DNA of 64,000 nucleotides from Phaeobacter gallaeciensis (lineage in GTDB: Bacteria; Pseudomonadota; Alphaproteobacteria; Rhodobacterales; Rhodobacteraceae). The notes under the pieces were generated by a model. It was not told the DNA's origin and ran no database searches. It was given only the letters and a program-made list of their open reading frames with translations. Position 1 is the stretch's first letter. Each line of letters starts with the position of its first letter. Of this stretch, positions 1-7,942 are shown piece by piece. Location: NCBI RefSeq assembly GCF_001678945.1, contig NZ_CP015124.1:1364001-1428000 (forward strand), in the 5' to 3' direction. Made by a program: the position numbers and the translations under genes.

Positions 1-155
1 GTGATGTTGAGCGCGGCGGCGATATCCTCAAGCGAGGTCTGCTCATAACCCTGATCGTTGAACAGGCGCGCACCGGCCATCAGCACTGCGCGGCGTTTGA
101 TCTCGCGCTGCGCACTGCGGCTGTCTGCCGTTTTCGTCCAGGTTTTATTGCCCAT
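1..155 (-). CDS. TetR family transcriptional regulator, N-terminal part (cut by window edge)
   Basis: About 51 residues are visible, reading from an ATG at 153-155 down to the left edge. They carry the typical TetR helix-turn-helix start: a basic segment (SAQREIKRRAVLMAGARLF), then a short loop (NDQGYEQTSLEDIAAALNI) that matches the DNA-binding helices of the family. The ligand-binding domain lies outside the window. The gene diverges from the acyl-CoA degradation operon that starts at 308, and the intergenic region holds repeated GTGTAA motifs, so it probably represses that operon and itself until an acyl-CoA is bound. The regulatory target is an inference from the arrangement. Confidence 0.85.
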   Translation of the reverse strand, partial: MGNKTWTKTADSRSAQREIKRRAVLMAGARLFNDQGYEQTSLEDIAAALNI

Positions 156-207
156 CGCCGCTCTTCCCCCGGCCTGCCCCACGCGAGGCCTGATCTATTG
201 ACGCCCG

Positions 208-284
208 GTAATTACACTCATCAGTTACACTCTTCTTGACAGTTTGCCCAGCCCGAACCGAAAGTAACCCGGAAGTGTAATTCC
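208..284. promoter_or_regulatory. Candidate TetR operator region with repeated TTACACT motifs
   Basis: Between the tetR gene and the thiolase operon, ATTACACTC (211-219) and GTTACACTC (224-232) form a direct repeat with a 13-bp period. An inverted copy lies in GGAAGTGTAATTCC (271-284). The first copy overlaps the palindrome GTAATTAC (208-215). A TTGACA at 236-241 could be the -35 box of the operon promoter, although the -10 region is weak. The arrangement fits a repressor binding around the promoter. No binding data are visible. Confidence 0.45.
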
Positions 285-307
285 GACTCGCGCAAGGGAG
301 AGAGCCA

Positions 308-1492
308 ATGTCTGCACATGTGATGGTTGCCGGGGTGGGTATGACCAAATTCGCCAAACCCGGCCAGAATGAACCCTATACCGAAATGGGCGCTGCCGCC
401 GTGCGCGATGCGCTGCAGGACGCGGGCCTGCCCTATGACGCCGTGCAGCAGGCCTATGCGGGCTATGTCTATGGGGACAGCACCTGTGGCCAGGCGGCGC
501 TCTACAAGGTTGGCATGACCGGAATTCCGGTGATGAACGTCAACAACAACTGCTCGACCGGTTCGACTGCCCTGTTCATGGCGCGTCAGGCGGTGGAATC
601 GGGTGTTGTCGATGTGGCGCTGGCGCTTGGCTTTGAACATATGAAACCCGGCGCACTGACCTCGCACTGGGATGACCGGCCCAGCCCGTTCGATGCCTTT
701 GACGCGGAAACCGACGATCTGGTCGGCCAGCCCGAGATCCCGCTGGCGCTGCGCTATTTCGGCGGTGCGGGCAAGTCGCACATGGAGAAATACGGCTCTT
801 CCATGCTGGACCTCGCGCGCATCCGCGCCAAGGCGAGCCGCCATGCGGTGAACAACCCGCTGGCCCTGTTCCGAAATGAGCTGTCGCCCGAGGATGTGCT
901 AGAAAGCCCCACCATCTGGGGAGGCGTGATGACCCGCCTCATGGCCTGCCCGCCCACCTGCGGCGCGGCGGCGGCGGTCGTGGTCAGCGAGGCCTATGCC
1001 AAGAAACACGGGCTGAACACCAACGTGCGCATCGCGGGCCAGGCGATGACCACCGATTACGCCAGCACCTTTGACGCCCACGACATGATGAAGGTCGTCG
1101 GCTACGACATGACGGCAGCCGCCTCGAAACAGGTGCAGGAGCAAACCGGCATCGGCATTGAAGACGTCGACGTGGTCGAACTGCACGACTGTTTCGCCCA
1201 TAACGAGATGATCACTTACGAAGGCCTTGGCCTCTGCCCCGAAGGCGGCGCATCCAAGTTCATCGCCGATGGCGACAACACCTATGGCGGCAAATATGTG
1301 ACCAACCCCTCGGGCGGGCTTTTGTCCAAGGGACATCCCCTTGGCGCGACCGGCCTTGCGCAATGTTACGAGCTGACCCGCCAGCTGCGCGGCACCGCAG
1401 GCAGCACGCAGGTCGAAGGCGCCCGCACGGCGCTGCAGCACAACCTCGGCCTTGGCGGCGCCTGCGTCGTCACCATGTATCAGGCGCAGTGA
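308..1492 (+). CDS. SCP-x type thiolase / lipid-transfer protein family acetyl-CoA acyltransferase
   Basis: This 394-residue thiolase-fold protein resembles the thiolase half of sterol carrier protein X. The nucleophile is Cys82 in the motif NNNCSTGST. A second active-site segment is HDCF near residue 292, and the C-terminal GHPLGATG lies near residue 343. The DNTYGGK segment before it is typical of SCP-x thiolases. There is no SCP2 lipid-binding domain, so the length equals the thiolase domain alone. Expected reaction: thiolytic cleavage of 3-oxoacyl-CoA, often 2-methyl-branched or sterol side-chain substrates. The start at 308 follows a good ribosome site (AAGGGAGAG). It is the first gene of a tightly packed operon running to 5529. 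Confidence 0.88.
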   Translation: MSAHVMVAGVGMTKFAKPGQNEPYTEMGAAAVRDALQDAGLPYDAVQQAYAGYVYGDSTCGQAALYKVGMTGIPVMNVNNNCSTGSTALFMARQAVESGVVDVALALGFEHMKPGALTSHWDDRPSPFDAFDAETDDLVGQPEIPLALRYFGGAGKSHMEKYGSSMLDLARIRAKASRHAVNNPLALFRNELSPEDVLESPTIWGGVMTRLMACPPTCGAAAAVVVSEAYAKKHGLNTNVRIAGQAMTTDYASTFDAHDMMKVVGYDMTAAASKQVQEQTGIGIEDVDVVELHDCFAHNEMITYEGLGLCPEGGASKFIADGDNTYGGKYVTNPSGGLLSKGHPLGATGLAQCYELTRQLRGTAGSTQVEGARTALQHNLGLGGACVVTMYQAQ

Positions 1493-1499
1493 GGCGGCG

Positions 1500-1946
1500 A
1501 TGATCGACACCTCTTACATCGGCCACGTGACCGATCCCTATGCGGTCACGGTGGAGAAAGGCCGGTTGCGGGATTTTGCCCGCGCAACCGGCCAGAGCGA
1601 CCGCGTCTATCTGGATGAGGAGGCCGCGAAGGCGGCGGGCTATCGTGGACTGCTGGCGCCGCCCACCTACCTGTTCTCGCTGGATCTGGACCGCGAAGAT
1701 CCGTTCTATTTCATCACGCTCTTGAAGATCGACATCGCAAAGGTCCTTCATGGTGAGCAGGCCTTTACCTATGGCGCGCCGATGTGCGCCGGGGATACCA
1801 TTACCCTGGTGAGCAAGGTCACTGACATCTACGCCAAGAAAGGCGGCGCCATGGAGTTCGTGCATCTGAAAACCTCGGCTACCAACCAGCTCGGCGAAGA
1901 CGCAGGCAGCATGACCCGCACCGTGATCGTGAGGCATCCGCAATGA
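1500..1946 (+). CDS. MaoC-like (FAS1-type dehydratase) protein, probable non-catalytic hydratase subunit
   Basis: This is a 148-residue hot-dog-fold protein starting MIDTSYIG. The ATG at 1500 overlaps nothing and sits just after the thiolase stop. It matches the N-terminal MaoC/FAS1-like dehydratase family. At the place where active R-hydratases carry an Asp/His dyad in a GD-x-NP-x-H motif, this protein reads GQSDRVYLD, so the His is replaced by Tyr. The next gene, overlapping by 4 bp, has the intact dyad. Together they probably form a heteromeric enoyl-CoA hydratase like ChsH1-ChsH2 of actinobacteria, in which one subunit shapes the substrate pocket for bulky acyl chains. The pairing is inferred. 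Confidence 0.82.
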   Translation: MIDTSYIGHVTDPYAVTVEKGRLRDFARATGQSDRVYLDEEAAKAAGYRGLLAPPTYLFSLDLDREDPFYFITLLKIDIAKVLHGEQAFTYGAPMCAGDTITLVSKVTDIYAKKGGAMEFVHLKTSATNQLGEDAGSMTRTVIVRHPQ

Positions 1947-2353
1947 CCATGCCAACCTATGCAGAGATCAATGTGGGCGATCAGCTGCCGCCCCTCACCA
2001 CCAAGGAAATCACCCGCACCACGCTGGCGTTGTTTGCCGGCGCCTCGGGCGATCACAACCCGATCCATATCGACATCGACTTCGCCAAACGCGCAGGAAT
2101 GCCGGACGTCTTTGCCCATGGCATGCTGAACATGGCCTATTTGGGGCGCCTGCTGACGGGATGGGTGCCGCAATCGGCCTTGCGCGAATTCACCACCCGG
2201 TTCGTGGCGATCACTCAGGTTCACGCGGTGATCACCTGCACCGGCAAGGTGGTGGAGAAACGCGACGGCAATCTGGTGGCGCTTGAGATTGAGGCCGCCG
2301 ATCAGAACGGTGAGGTCAAACTGTCCGGGACCGCCCTGATTGAGCTGCCATAA
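1943..2353 (+). CDS. MaoC family enoyl-CoA hydratase, catalytic subunit
   Basis: This 136-residue hot-dog-fold hydratase contains the R-hydratase motif GASGDHNPIHID (residues 33-44) with the catalytic pair Asp37 and His42. It should hydrate 2-enoyl-CoA to the (R)-3-hydroxyacyl-CoA. The ATG overlaps the stop of the preceding MaoC-like gene in an ATGA junction, which indicates translational coupling and supports a two-protein complex. The downstream SDR would then oxidise the hydroxyacyl-CoA. Confidence 0.88.
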   Translation: MTMPTYAEINVGDQLPPLTTKEITRTTLALFAGASGDHNPIHIDIDFAKRAGMPDVFAHGMLNMAYLGRLLTGWVPQSALREFTTRFVAITQVHAVITCTGKVVEKRDGNLVALEIEAADQNGEVKLSGTALIELP

Positions 2354-2373
2354 CGACAAAGGACACTGAAGAG

Positions 2374-3201
2374 ATGAGCAAACTTGCAGGCAAGACCGCC
2401 TATGTCACTGGCGCCGGACGCGGTATCGGCCGTTCCATCGCGCTGAAACTGGCCGAGGACGGCGCCAATGTGGTGCTGAACGATCTGGACGCGGAACCCG
2501 CAAACGCCGTCGTTGCCGAAATCGAAGCGATGGGCCGCAAGGCGCTGGCCATTCCCGGATCAGTCACGGCGGCAGGCTTTGCCGATGATTTTATCCAGGC
2601 CGGGATCGACAAGTTCGGCAGCATCGACATCATCGTCAACAATGCCGGCTACACCTGGGACAGCTTCATCGGCAAGATGAGCGACGAACAGTTCGATGCC
2701 ATGATCGACGTGCATCTGAAGGCGCCCTTCCAGATCCTGCGCGCGGCGTCGCCCTTTATCACGCAAGCCGCAGCAGCCGAGGCTGCCGAGGGCCGCGAGG
2801 TCTTCCGCAAGGTGGTAAATATCTCGTCGATTTCGGGCACCGGTGGCAATCCCGGACAGGCGAACTATTCCGCCGCGAAATCCGGCGTCATCGGCCTGAC
2901 CAAGACGATGGCCAAGGAATGGGGCCGCTTCAAGGTCAACGTCAACGCGGTGGCCTTTGGCATGATCTCCACCCGCCTGACCGAGGCCACGGACGAAAAG
3001 AAATCGATCGAGGTCGAGGGCAACAAGATCGGCATCGGCATCCCCAAGAAACTGGTGCAGGGCATGGAGATGATGATCCCCGTGGGCCGTGCGGGTACGC
3101 CCGAAGAGGCCGCCGGCGGCGTCTACCTCTTCTGCATCCCCGAAAGCAACTACGTCTCGGGCCAGACCCTGATCGTGGGCGGTGGCCTGTCCGGCACCTG
3201 A
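2374..3201 (+). CDS. SDR family 3-hydroxyacyl-CoA dehydrogenase-like oxidoreductase
   Basis: This is a 275-residue classical short-chain dehydrogenase. The NAD(P)-binding motif TGAGRGIG lies at residues 12-19, NNAG near residue 90, the catalytic Ser in NISSISG near 151, and YSAAK near 166-170. Position in the operon, directly after the two MaoC genes, suggests it oxidises (R)-3-hydroxyacyl-CoA. That is the role of the SDR half of peroxisomal multifunctional enzyme 2. A segment near residues 205-235 is longer than in minimal SDRs and may form the substrate lid. The exact substrate is not visible from sequence. Confidence 0.85.
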   Translation: MSKLAGKTAYVTGAGRGIGRSIALKLAEDGANVVLNDLDAEPANAVVAEIEAMGRKALAIPGSVTAAGFADDFIQAGIDKFGSIDIIVNNAGYTWDSFIGKMSDEQFDAMIDVHLKAPFQILRAASPFITQAAAAEAAEGREVFRKVVNISSISGTGGNPGQANYSAAKSGVIGLTKTMAKEWGRFKVNVNAVAFGMISTRLTEATDEKKSIEVEGNKIGIGIPKKLVQGMEMMIPVGRAGTPEEAAGGVYLFCIPESNYVSGQTLIVGGGLSGT

Positions 3202-3275
3202 CCCACGCGACATTCAGAAACAGCGCACTGGCCCGCCCCACACCGGGGCGGGTGTTACTACGGGAGACGACATAA

Positions 3276-4367
3276 ATGCTGGAAGGCACCCGCATCATTG
3301 AGGTCGAAGGCCTCGGCCCCGGCCCATTCGCGGCGATGACATTGGCCGACATGGGCGCCGATGTGATCTGCATCCACCGCAAAGGCGGCGGTGTCACCCC
3401 CGGCATGCCGGAGCGTTCGGTACTGGACCGCGGCAAGCGATCGATCGAGCTGGATCTGAAGGCCCCCGAAGACATCAAGACCTTCATGGCGCTGGTGGAA
3501 AGTGCCGACGGTCTGATCGAAGGCTTCCGCCCCGGCGTGATGGAAAAACTCGGCATCGGCCCCGAGGCCTGCCATGCGGTGAACCCGGCCCTCGTCTTTG
3601 GCCGCATGACCGGCTGGGGCCAGGACAGTACCCTGTCCCATGCAGCGGGGCATGACCTCAACTACATCTCCCTGTCTGGCGCGCTTTGGTACGGGTCAAA
3701 TCCCGGCGATTCACCGCTGACACCAGCCACGCTAGTCGGCGATATCGGCGGCGGCGCCATGTATCTGGTGGCGGGTATGCTGGCCGGAATCCTGCGCGCC
3801 TGCACCAGCGGCGAAGGCTGCGTCGTCGATGCGGCGATCTATGACGGCTCGGCCCATATGATGAACCTCCTGATGAGCATCCGTCAGGCCGGGAACTTTG
3901 GCGATGCGCGCGGGCAGAACCTGCTTGATGGCCCGCACTGGAGCCGCACCTACGCCTGCGCCGATGGTGGTTTCATGTCGGTGCAATGTCTTGAGCCGAA
4001 GTTTTACGTCCAGTTCCTGTCATTGCTGGATCTTGCGGAGGATGCCGATTTCCAGCGTCAGTTTGACAAATCACTCTGGCCCGCGCTGACCGGGCGTCTG
4101 GCCGGGATCTTTGCCAGCCAGCCCCGCGATCACTGGGCAGGTATTTTTGAGGGCACCGATGCCTGCGTCGCGCCTGTCCTCAGCCCCGGCGAGGCGCTGA
4201 CCCATCCTATGAACACCCGCGGCACCTGGGTGGAGGCACATGGCGCGCTTCAGGCCGCCCCTGCCCCGCGGTTCTCGGACGCAGCCGACTGGACCCCGCC
4301 TGCCAGCCCGGCACGGGGACAACACGCAGATGAAATTCTGGCCGAGCTTGGCCGAAAGAAGGATTGA
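3276..4367 (+). CDS. CaiB/BaiF family protein, alpha-methylacyl-CoA racemase-like
   Basis: This 363-residue family III CoA-transferase-fold protein most resembles alpha-methylacyl-CoA racemase (AMACR). The racemase pair is in place: His125 in AAGHDLNY and Asp155 in LVGDIGGG, matching His126 and Asp156 of the mycobacterial enzyme. GRMTGWGQ just before the His is also AMACR-like. The enzyme would interconvert (2R)- and (2S)-2-methylacyl-CoA so that the stereospecific dehydrogenase next door can act. The C-terminal ~40 residues contain many Pro and Ala. The stop is followed within 5 bp by the acyl-CoA dehydrogenase start. A true CoA transferase role is the alternative. Confidence 0.83.
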   Translation: MLEGTRIIEVEGLGPGPFAAMTLADMGADVICIHRKGGGVTPGMPERSVLDRGKRSIELDLKAPEDIKTFMALVESADGLIEGFRPGVMEKLGIGPEACHAVNPALVFGRMTGWGQDSTLSHAAGHDLNYISLSGALWYGSNPGDSPLTPATLVGDIGGGAMYLVAGMLAGILRACTSGEGCVVDAAIYDGSAHMMNLLMSIRQAGNFGDARGQNLLDGPHWSRTYACADGGFMSVQCLEPKFYVQFLSLLDLAEDADFQRQFDKSLWPALTGRLAGIFASQPRDHWAGIFEGTDACVAPVLSPGEALTHPMNTRGTWVEAHGALQAAPAPRFSDAADWTPPASPARGQHADEILAELGRKKD

Positions 4368-4371
4368 CCCC

Positions 4372-5529
4372 ATGACAGCGCATAGCTCCCCCTGGATGAC
4401 GGACGAACTGGCGATGCTGCAGGACAGCTGCCGCAGTTTTTTCACCGCCGAGATGACCCCGCACGAGGAACGCTGGCAGAAGCAGGGCCATATCGACCGG
4501 GAGTTCTGGAACAAGGCCGGGGAATTCGGCCTCCTCTGCGCATCGGTCCCCGAGGAATACGGCGGCATGGGCGGCGATTTCCGGCACGAGGCGGTAATCA
4601 CCACCGAACAGTTCCGCGCCGCCGGGTTTTCCGGCTTTGGCAATTCCGTCCATAGCCAGATCTGCGCGGGATATATCCTTGATTATGGCACCGAAGATCA
4701 GAAACAGCGCTGGCTGCCCAAGATGGCCAGCGGCGAAATGGTCTGCGCCATCGCCATGACCGAACCCGGCACCGGGTCGGACCTGCAGAACATCAAGACA
4801 AACGCCCTGCGCGACGGCAACGATTACGTGCTGAACGGCTCCAAAACCTTCATCACCAATGGTCAGCAGGCGGATCTGATCATCGTTGTCTGCAAAACCG
4901 ATACCACGCAGGGCGCCAAGGGGATCTCGCTTCTGGTGGTGGAAACCGAGGGCGCCGAAGGATTTGCACGGGGTCGCAACCTCGAGAAACTGGGCCTCAA
5001 GAGTCAGGACACATCAGAGCTGTTCTTTGACGAGGTGCGCGTGCCGCCCGAGAACCTTCTTGGCGGGATCGAGGGACAGGGGTTCTATCAGTTAATGAAG
5101 GCGCTGCCGCAGGAACGGTTGGTGATCGCGCTTGGCGCCGCCGCCGTGATCGAGAAGGCGCTGGAGGATACCATCGCCTATACCTCAGAGCGGCGTGCCT
5201 TTGGTCAGGCGCTGATCGAGATGCAGAACACCCGATTCAAGCTGGCCGAGGCCAAGACCATCGCCCATATCGCCCGCGTGTTCCTGGATGACTGCGTCGC
5301 CAAGCACCTGCGCGGAGAGCTGGACGCCGCCACCGCGTCAATGGCGAAATGGTGGGTCACCCAGATGCAATGCGATGTGGTTGACGAATGCCTGCAGCTG
5401 CACGGCGGCTACGGCTACATGCTGGAGTACCCAATCGCCAATATGTACGCCGATGCCCGTGTGCAAAAGATCTACGGCGGGTCGAACGAGATCATGAAAG
5501 AGCTGATTGCCCGCACCCTGACCGAATAA
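4372..5529 (+). CDS. Acyl-CoA dehydrogenase, long-chain/isovaleryl type
   Basis: This is a 385-residue FAD flavoprotein of the acyl-CoA dehydrogenase family with the usual N-terminal helical, middle beta and C-terminal helical domains. The middle domain has AMTEPGTGSD, the FAD and acyl-CoA contact signature. The catalytic base appears to be Glu248 in PQERL, as in long-chain and isovaleryl enzymes. The alternative position in YGGSN carries Gly instead of Glu. LQLHGGYGY near the C terminus is the second family signature. The ATG at 4372 was chosen because it follows the preceding stop directly; a reading frame extends further upstream but only inside the racemase gene. It is the last gene of the operon. 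Confidence 0.92.
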   Translation: MTAHSSPWMTDELAMLQDSCRSFFTAEMTPHEERWQKQGHIDREFWNKAGEFGLLCASVPEEYGGMGGDFRHEAVITTEQFRAAGFSGFGNSVHSQICAGYILDYGTEDQKQRWLPKMASGEMVCAIAMTEPGTGSDLQNIKTNALRDGNDYVLNGSKTFITNGQQADLIIVVCKTDTTQGAKGISLLVVETEGAEGFARGRNLEKLGLKSQDTSELFFDEVRVPPENLLGGIEGQGFYQLMKALPQERLVIALGAAAVIEKALEDTIAYTSERRAFGQALIEMQNTRFKLAEAKTIAHIARVFLDDCVAKHLRGELDAATASMAKWWVTQMQCDVVDECLQLHGGYGYMLEYPIANMYADARVQKIYGGSNEIMKELIARTLTE

Positions 5530-5545
5530 GGCCGAACGGCGCGGC

Positions 5546-5710
5546 TCAGCCGTCCTTCTGGGCGGCTGCGGCCTTCTTCATGCGGGCCAGCAACTCTGCC
5601 TTGGTTTCGCGCTTGCTGTAGGGGTTCTTGTCGGTGCCCTTGGCGTTATGCTCGCTGTGGCGGGGTTCGTTGCGGCCCGGTTTCTGGCCGCCTTGCTTGC
5701 TGTAATCCAT
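5546..5710 (-). CDS. Small conserved hypothetical protein (54 aa)
   Basis: This short ORF reads MDYSKQGGQKPGRNEPRH at its start and ends in a Lys/Ala-rich stretch (MKKAAAAQKDG). It is highly hydrophilic, with many Lys, Arg, Asn and Gly residues, no Cys, and no membrane segment. It sits just downstream of hemE on the same strand's far side (41 bp beyond the hemE stop) and could be co-transcribed with hemE. Codon use looks like the neighbouring genes. Function unknown. The composition suggests a disordered, possibly nucleic-acid-binding or stress-related peptide, but that is only a guess. Confidence 0.65.
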   Translation of the reverse strand: MDYSKQGGQKPGRNEPRHSEHNAKGTDKNPYSKRETKAELLARMKKAAAAQKDG

Positions 5711-5751
5711 TACTCTCGCTCACATATTGACTGGCTGAACGCGACGCACGA

Positions 5752-6786
5752 TCAGGCTTCGCGGACCGTATCGATCATCAGCTGCACATTGTCCGGGTCG
5801 GCGTCCGGGGTGATCCCGTGCCCAAGGTTGAAGATATGCGGCCCGCCGCGCAGGGCGTTGACGATGCGGCGGGTGTCATCGATCAGATCCTGACCACCGG
5901 TCACCATGTGACGCGAGGCAAGGTTGCCCTGCACGCAACCATCGACCTGCACATATTCAGCGACCCATTCCGGGGTCACCGAATTATCCACCGCTACGCA
6001 ATCGACACCTGTTGCCTTGGCAAAACCGATATACTTGTCGCCCGCCTCACGCGGGAAACCGATGACGGGAATACCGGGATGACGCTCTTTCAGCGCTGCG
6101 GTGATCTGGCGGCAGGGTTCCAGCGCGTACTTCTGGAAATCCTCGCCTTTCAGCGATCCGGCCCAGCTGTCGAAGATCTTCACCACTTCGGCGCCCGCCT
6201 CGATTTGTTTCGACAGGTAATCGATGGTGGCCTCGGTGATGCGGGTCAGAAGCGCCTCGAACAGCGGACGGTTTTCTGCCTTCAACGCATGGGCAGGCCC
6301 CTGATCCGGGGTGCCGCGTCCGGCGATCATATAGGTCGCCACGGTCCAGGGCGCCCCGGCAAACCCAATCAGAGCCGTCTCGCTGGGCAATTCCTGTTTC
6401 AAAATGCGCAAGGTGTCGTAGATCGGGTTCAGCGTCTCGTGGATGTCGCTGACCGGGCCAAGCTTGGCAAAATCCGCATCGGTGGTGATGGTCGACAGGC
6501 GCGGCCCTTCGCCGGTGACGAACCACAAATCCGCGCCCAGCGCCTGCGGCACCAGCAGGATATCGGCAAACAGGATCGCCGCATCAAACCCGTAGCGGCG
6601 GATCGGTTGCAGGGTGACCTCGGCTGCCAGTTCGGAATTGTAGCACAGCGACAGGAAATCCCCGGCCTGGGCCCGCGTCGCGCGGTATTCCGGCAGATAG
6701 CGGCCCGCCTGACGCATCATCCAGATCGGCGGCACATGCTGTTTTTCGCCTGCCAATGCGCGCAGCAGTTTCTTCTGTTCGGCCAT
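5752..6786 (-). CDS. hemE: Uroporphyrinogen decarboxylase
   Basis: At 344 residues it is the family's usual size. The N-terminal substrate-binding signature [17 protein letters not shown] lies near residues 19-35, and a second signature [13 protein letters not shown] lies near 140-152. It decarboxylates the four acetate side chains of uroporphyrinogen III to give coproporphyrinogen III in the cytoplasm, feeding HemF and HemN, which are both in this window. It diverges from hemC, an arrangement common in alphaproteobacteria that allows shared control of two steps of heme synthesis. Confidence 0.97.
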   Translation of the reverse strand: MAEQKKLLRALAGEKQHVPPIWMMRQAGRYLPEYRATRAQAGDFLSLCYNSELAAEVTLQPIRRYGFDAAILFADILLVPQALGADLWFVTGEGPRLSTITTDADFAKLGPVSDIHETLNPIYDTLRILKQELPSETALIGFAGAPWTVATYMIAGRGTPDQGPAHALKAENRPLFEALLTRITEATIDYLSKQIEAGAEVVKIFDSWAGSLKGEDFQKYALEPCRQITAALKERHPGIPVIGFPREAGDKYIGFAKATGVDCVAVDNSVTPEWVAEYVQVDGCVQGNLASRHMVTGGQDLIDDTRRIVNALRGGPHIFNLGHGITPDADPDNVQLMIDTVREA

Positions 6787-6897
6787 GGGATCCCTCGCTT
6801 CTCTCTTGGGTACTGAGGTCTAGGCTGAGCGGCAAATTGTCAAGGGTGGTGAGGCCGATGCTTGTCACGGCATAATGTCGCGAATAAAGGTTCTGAC

Positions 6898-7857
6898 ATG
6901 ACACAGAACCTGCCCTCCCCCGCTTCGCCCCTGAAGATCGGCACCCGTGGCTCGCCGCTGGCCCTGGCTCAAGCCCATGAGACGCGCGACCGTCTGGCCG
7001 CCGCGTTCGAGCTGCCGCAGGAGGCCTTCGAGATCGTCGTCATCAAAACCACCGGTGACAATCAGGCGCTGATCGCAGCAGACCGCCCGCTGAAGGAGAT
7101 CGGCAACAAGGGCCTGTTCACCAAGGAAATCGAAGAAGCGATGCTGACCGGCGCCATCGACATCGCGGTGCATTCGATGAAGGACATGCCAGTGGCGCAA
7201 CCTGTGGGTCTGGTGCTGGATTGCTACCTGCCGCGCGAAGACGTGCGCGATGCTTTCATCTCCCCGAGCCTGTCCTCGATCACCGAACTGGCGCCGGGCT
7301 CTGTCGTGGGCACCTCCTCGCTGCGCCGCCGCGCGCAATTGCTGAACCGCCGTCCCGATCTGAAAGTGGTGGAGTTCCGCGGCAACGTGCAGACCCGCCT
7401 GAAGAAACTAGACGACGGCGTGGCCGAATGCACCTTCCTGGCGATGGCCGGGTTGAACCGTCTGGCGATGGAGAACGTGCCCGCAACCGGCATCGACACG
7501 GACGACATGCTGCCCGCCGTGGCGCAGGGCGCCATTGGCATCGAACGGCGCGCAGACGACAGCCGCGCCGGTGATATGCTGGCGGCCATCCACGATGGGG
7601 TCACCGCACAGCGTCTGGCCGCCGAACGCGCCTTTCTGGCCGCGCTGGACGGGTCTTGCGAAACGCCCATCGCGGGCCTTGCGGAGCTTGATGGCACCAC
7701 CCTGCGCCTGCGCGGCGAAGTGCTGCGTCCCGATGGCTCCGAAGCCCTTCAGGATGCGCAGACCTGCGCGATCGAGGACGGACCGGAGCTGGGCCGTGAA
7801 ATGGCGGCAAAACTGCTGGAGCAGGCCGGGGAAGGTTTCTTCGACTGGCGCGGCTGA
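6898..7857 (+). CDS. hemC: Hydroxymethylbilane synthase (porphobilinogen deaminase)
   Basis: The protein has 319 residues and begins MTQNLPSP. Recognisable segments include KIGTRGSPLALAQA at the N terminus, the AVHSMKDMP motif near residue 93, GTSSLRRRAQL near 136, and the dipyrromethane cofactor Cys in LDGSCETPIAG near residue 253. It polymerises four porphobilinogen units to hydroxymethylbilane. The ATG at 6898 was preferred over an in-frame ATG 36 bp upstream because it gives the expected protein start. The gene is divergent from hemE with about 110 bp between them, where both promoters must lie. Confidence 0.97.
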   Translation: MTQNLPSPASPLKIGTRGSPLALAQAHETRDRLAAAFELPQEAFEIVVIKTTGDNQALIAADRPLKEIGNKGLFTKEIEEAMLTGAIDIAVHSMKDMPVAQPVGLVLDCYLPREDVRDAFISPSLSSITELAPGSVVGTSSLRRRAQLLNRRPDLKVVEFRGNVQTRLKKLDDGVAECTFLAMAGLNRLAMENVPATGIDTDDMLPAVAQGAIGIERRADDSRAGDMLAAIHDGVTAQRLAAERAFLAALDGSCETPIAGLAELDGTTLRLRGEVLRPDGSEALQDAQTCAIEDGPELGREMAAKLLEQAGEGFFDWRG

Positions 7858-7942
7858 CCGCCCCGCCCCGGACCTGACGCCACGGTTTTCTTGACCTGTT
7901 TGCGCTTCTGCTGGAAGCCTGAGGCTTGGGAGGACTACACGC

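Noticed and set aside
145-357. Minus-strand frame covering the tetR-thiolase gap
   Set aside because: It overlaps the operator-like repeats and the starts of both flanking genes; no family resemblance.
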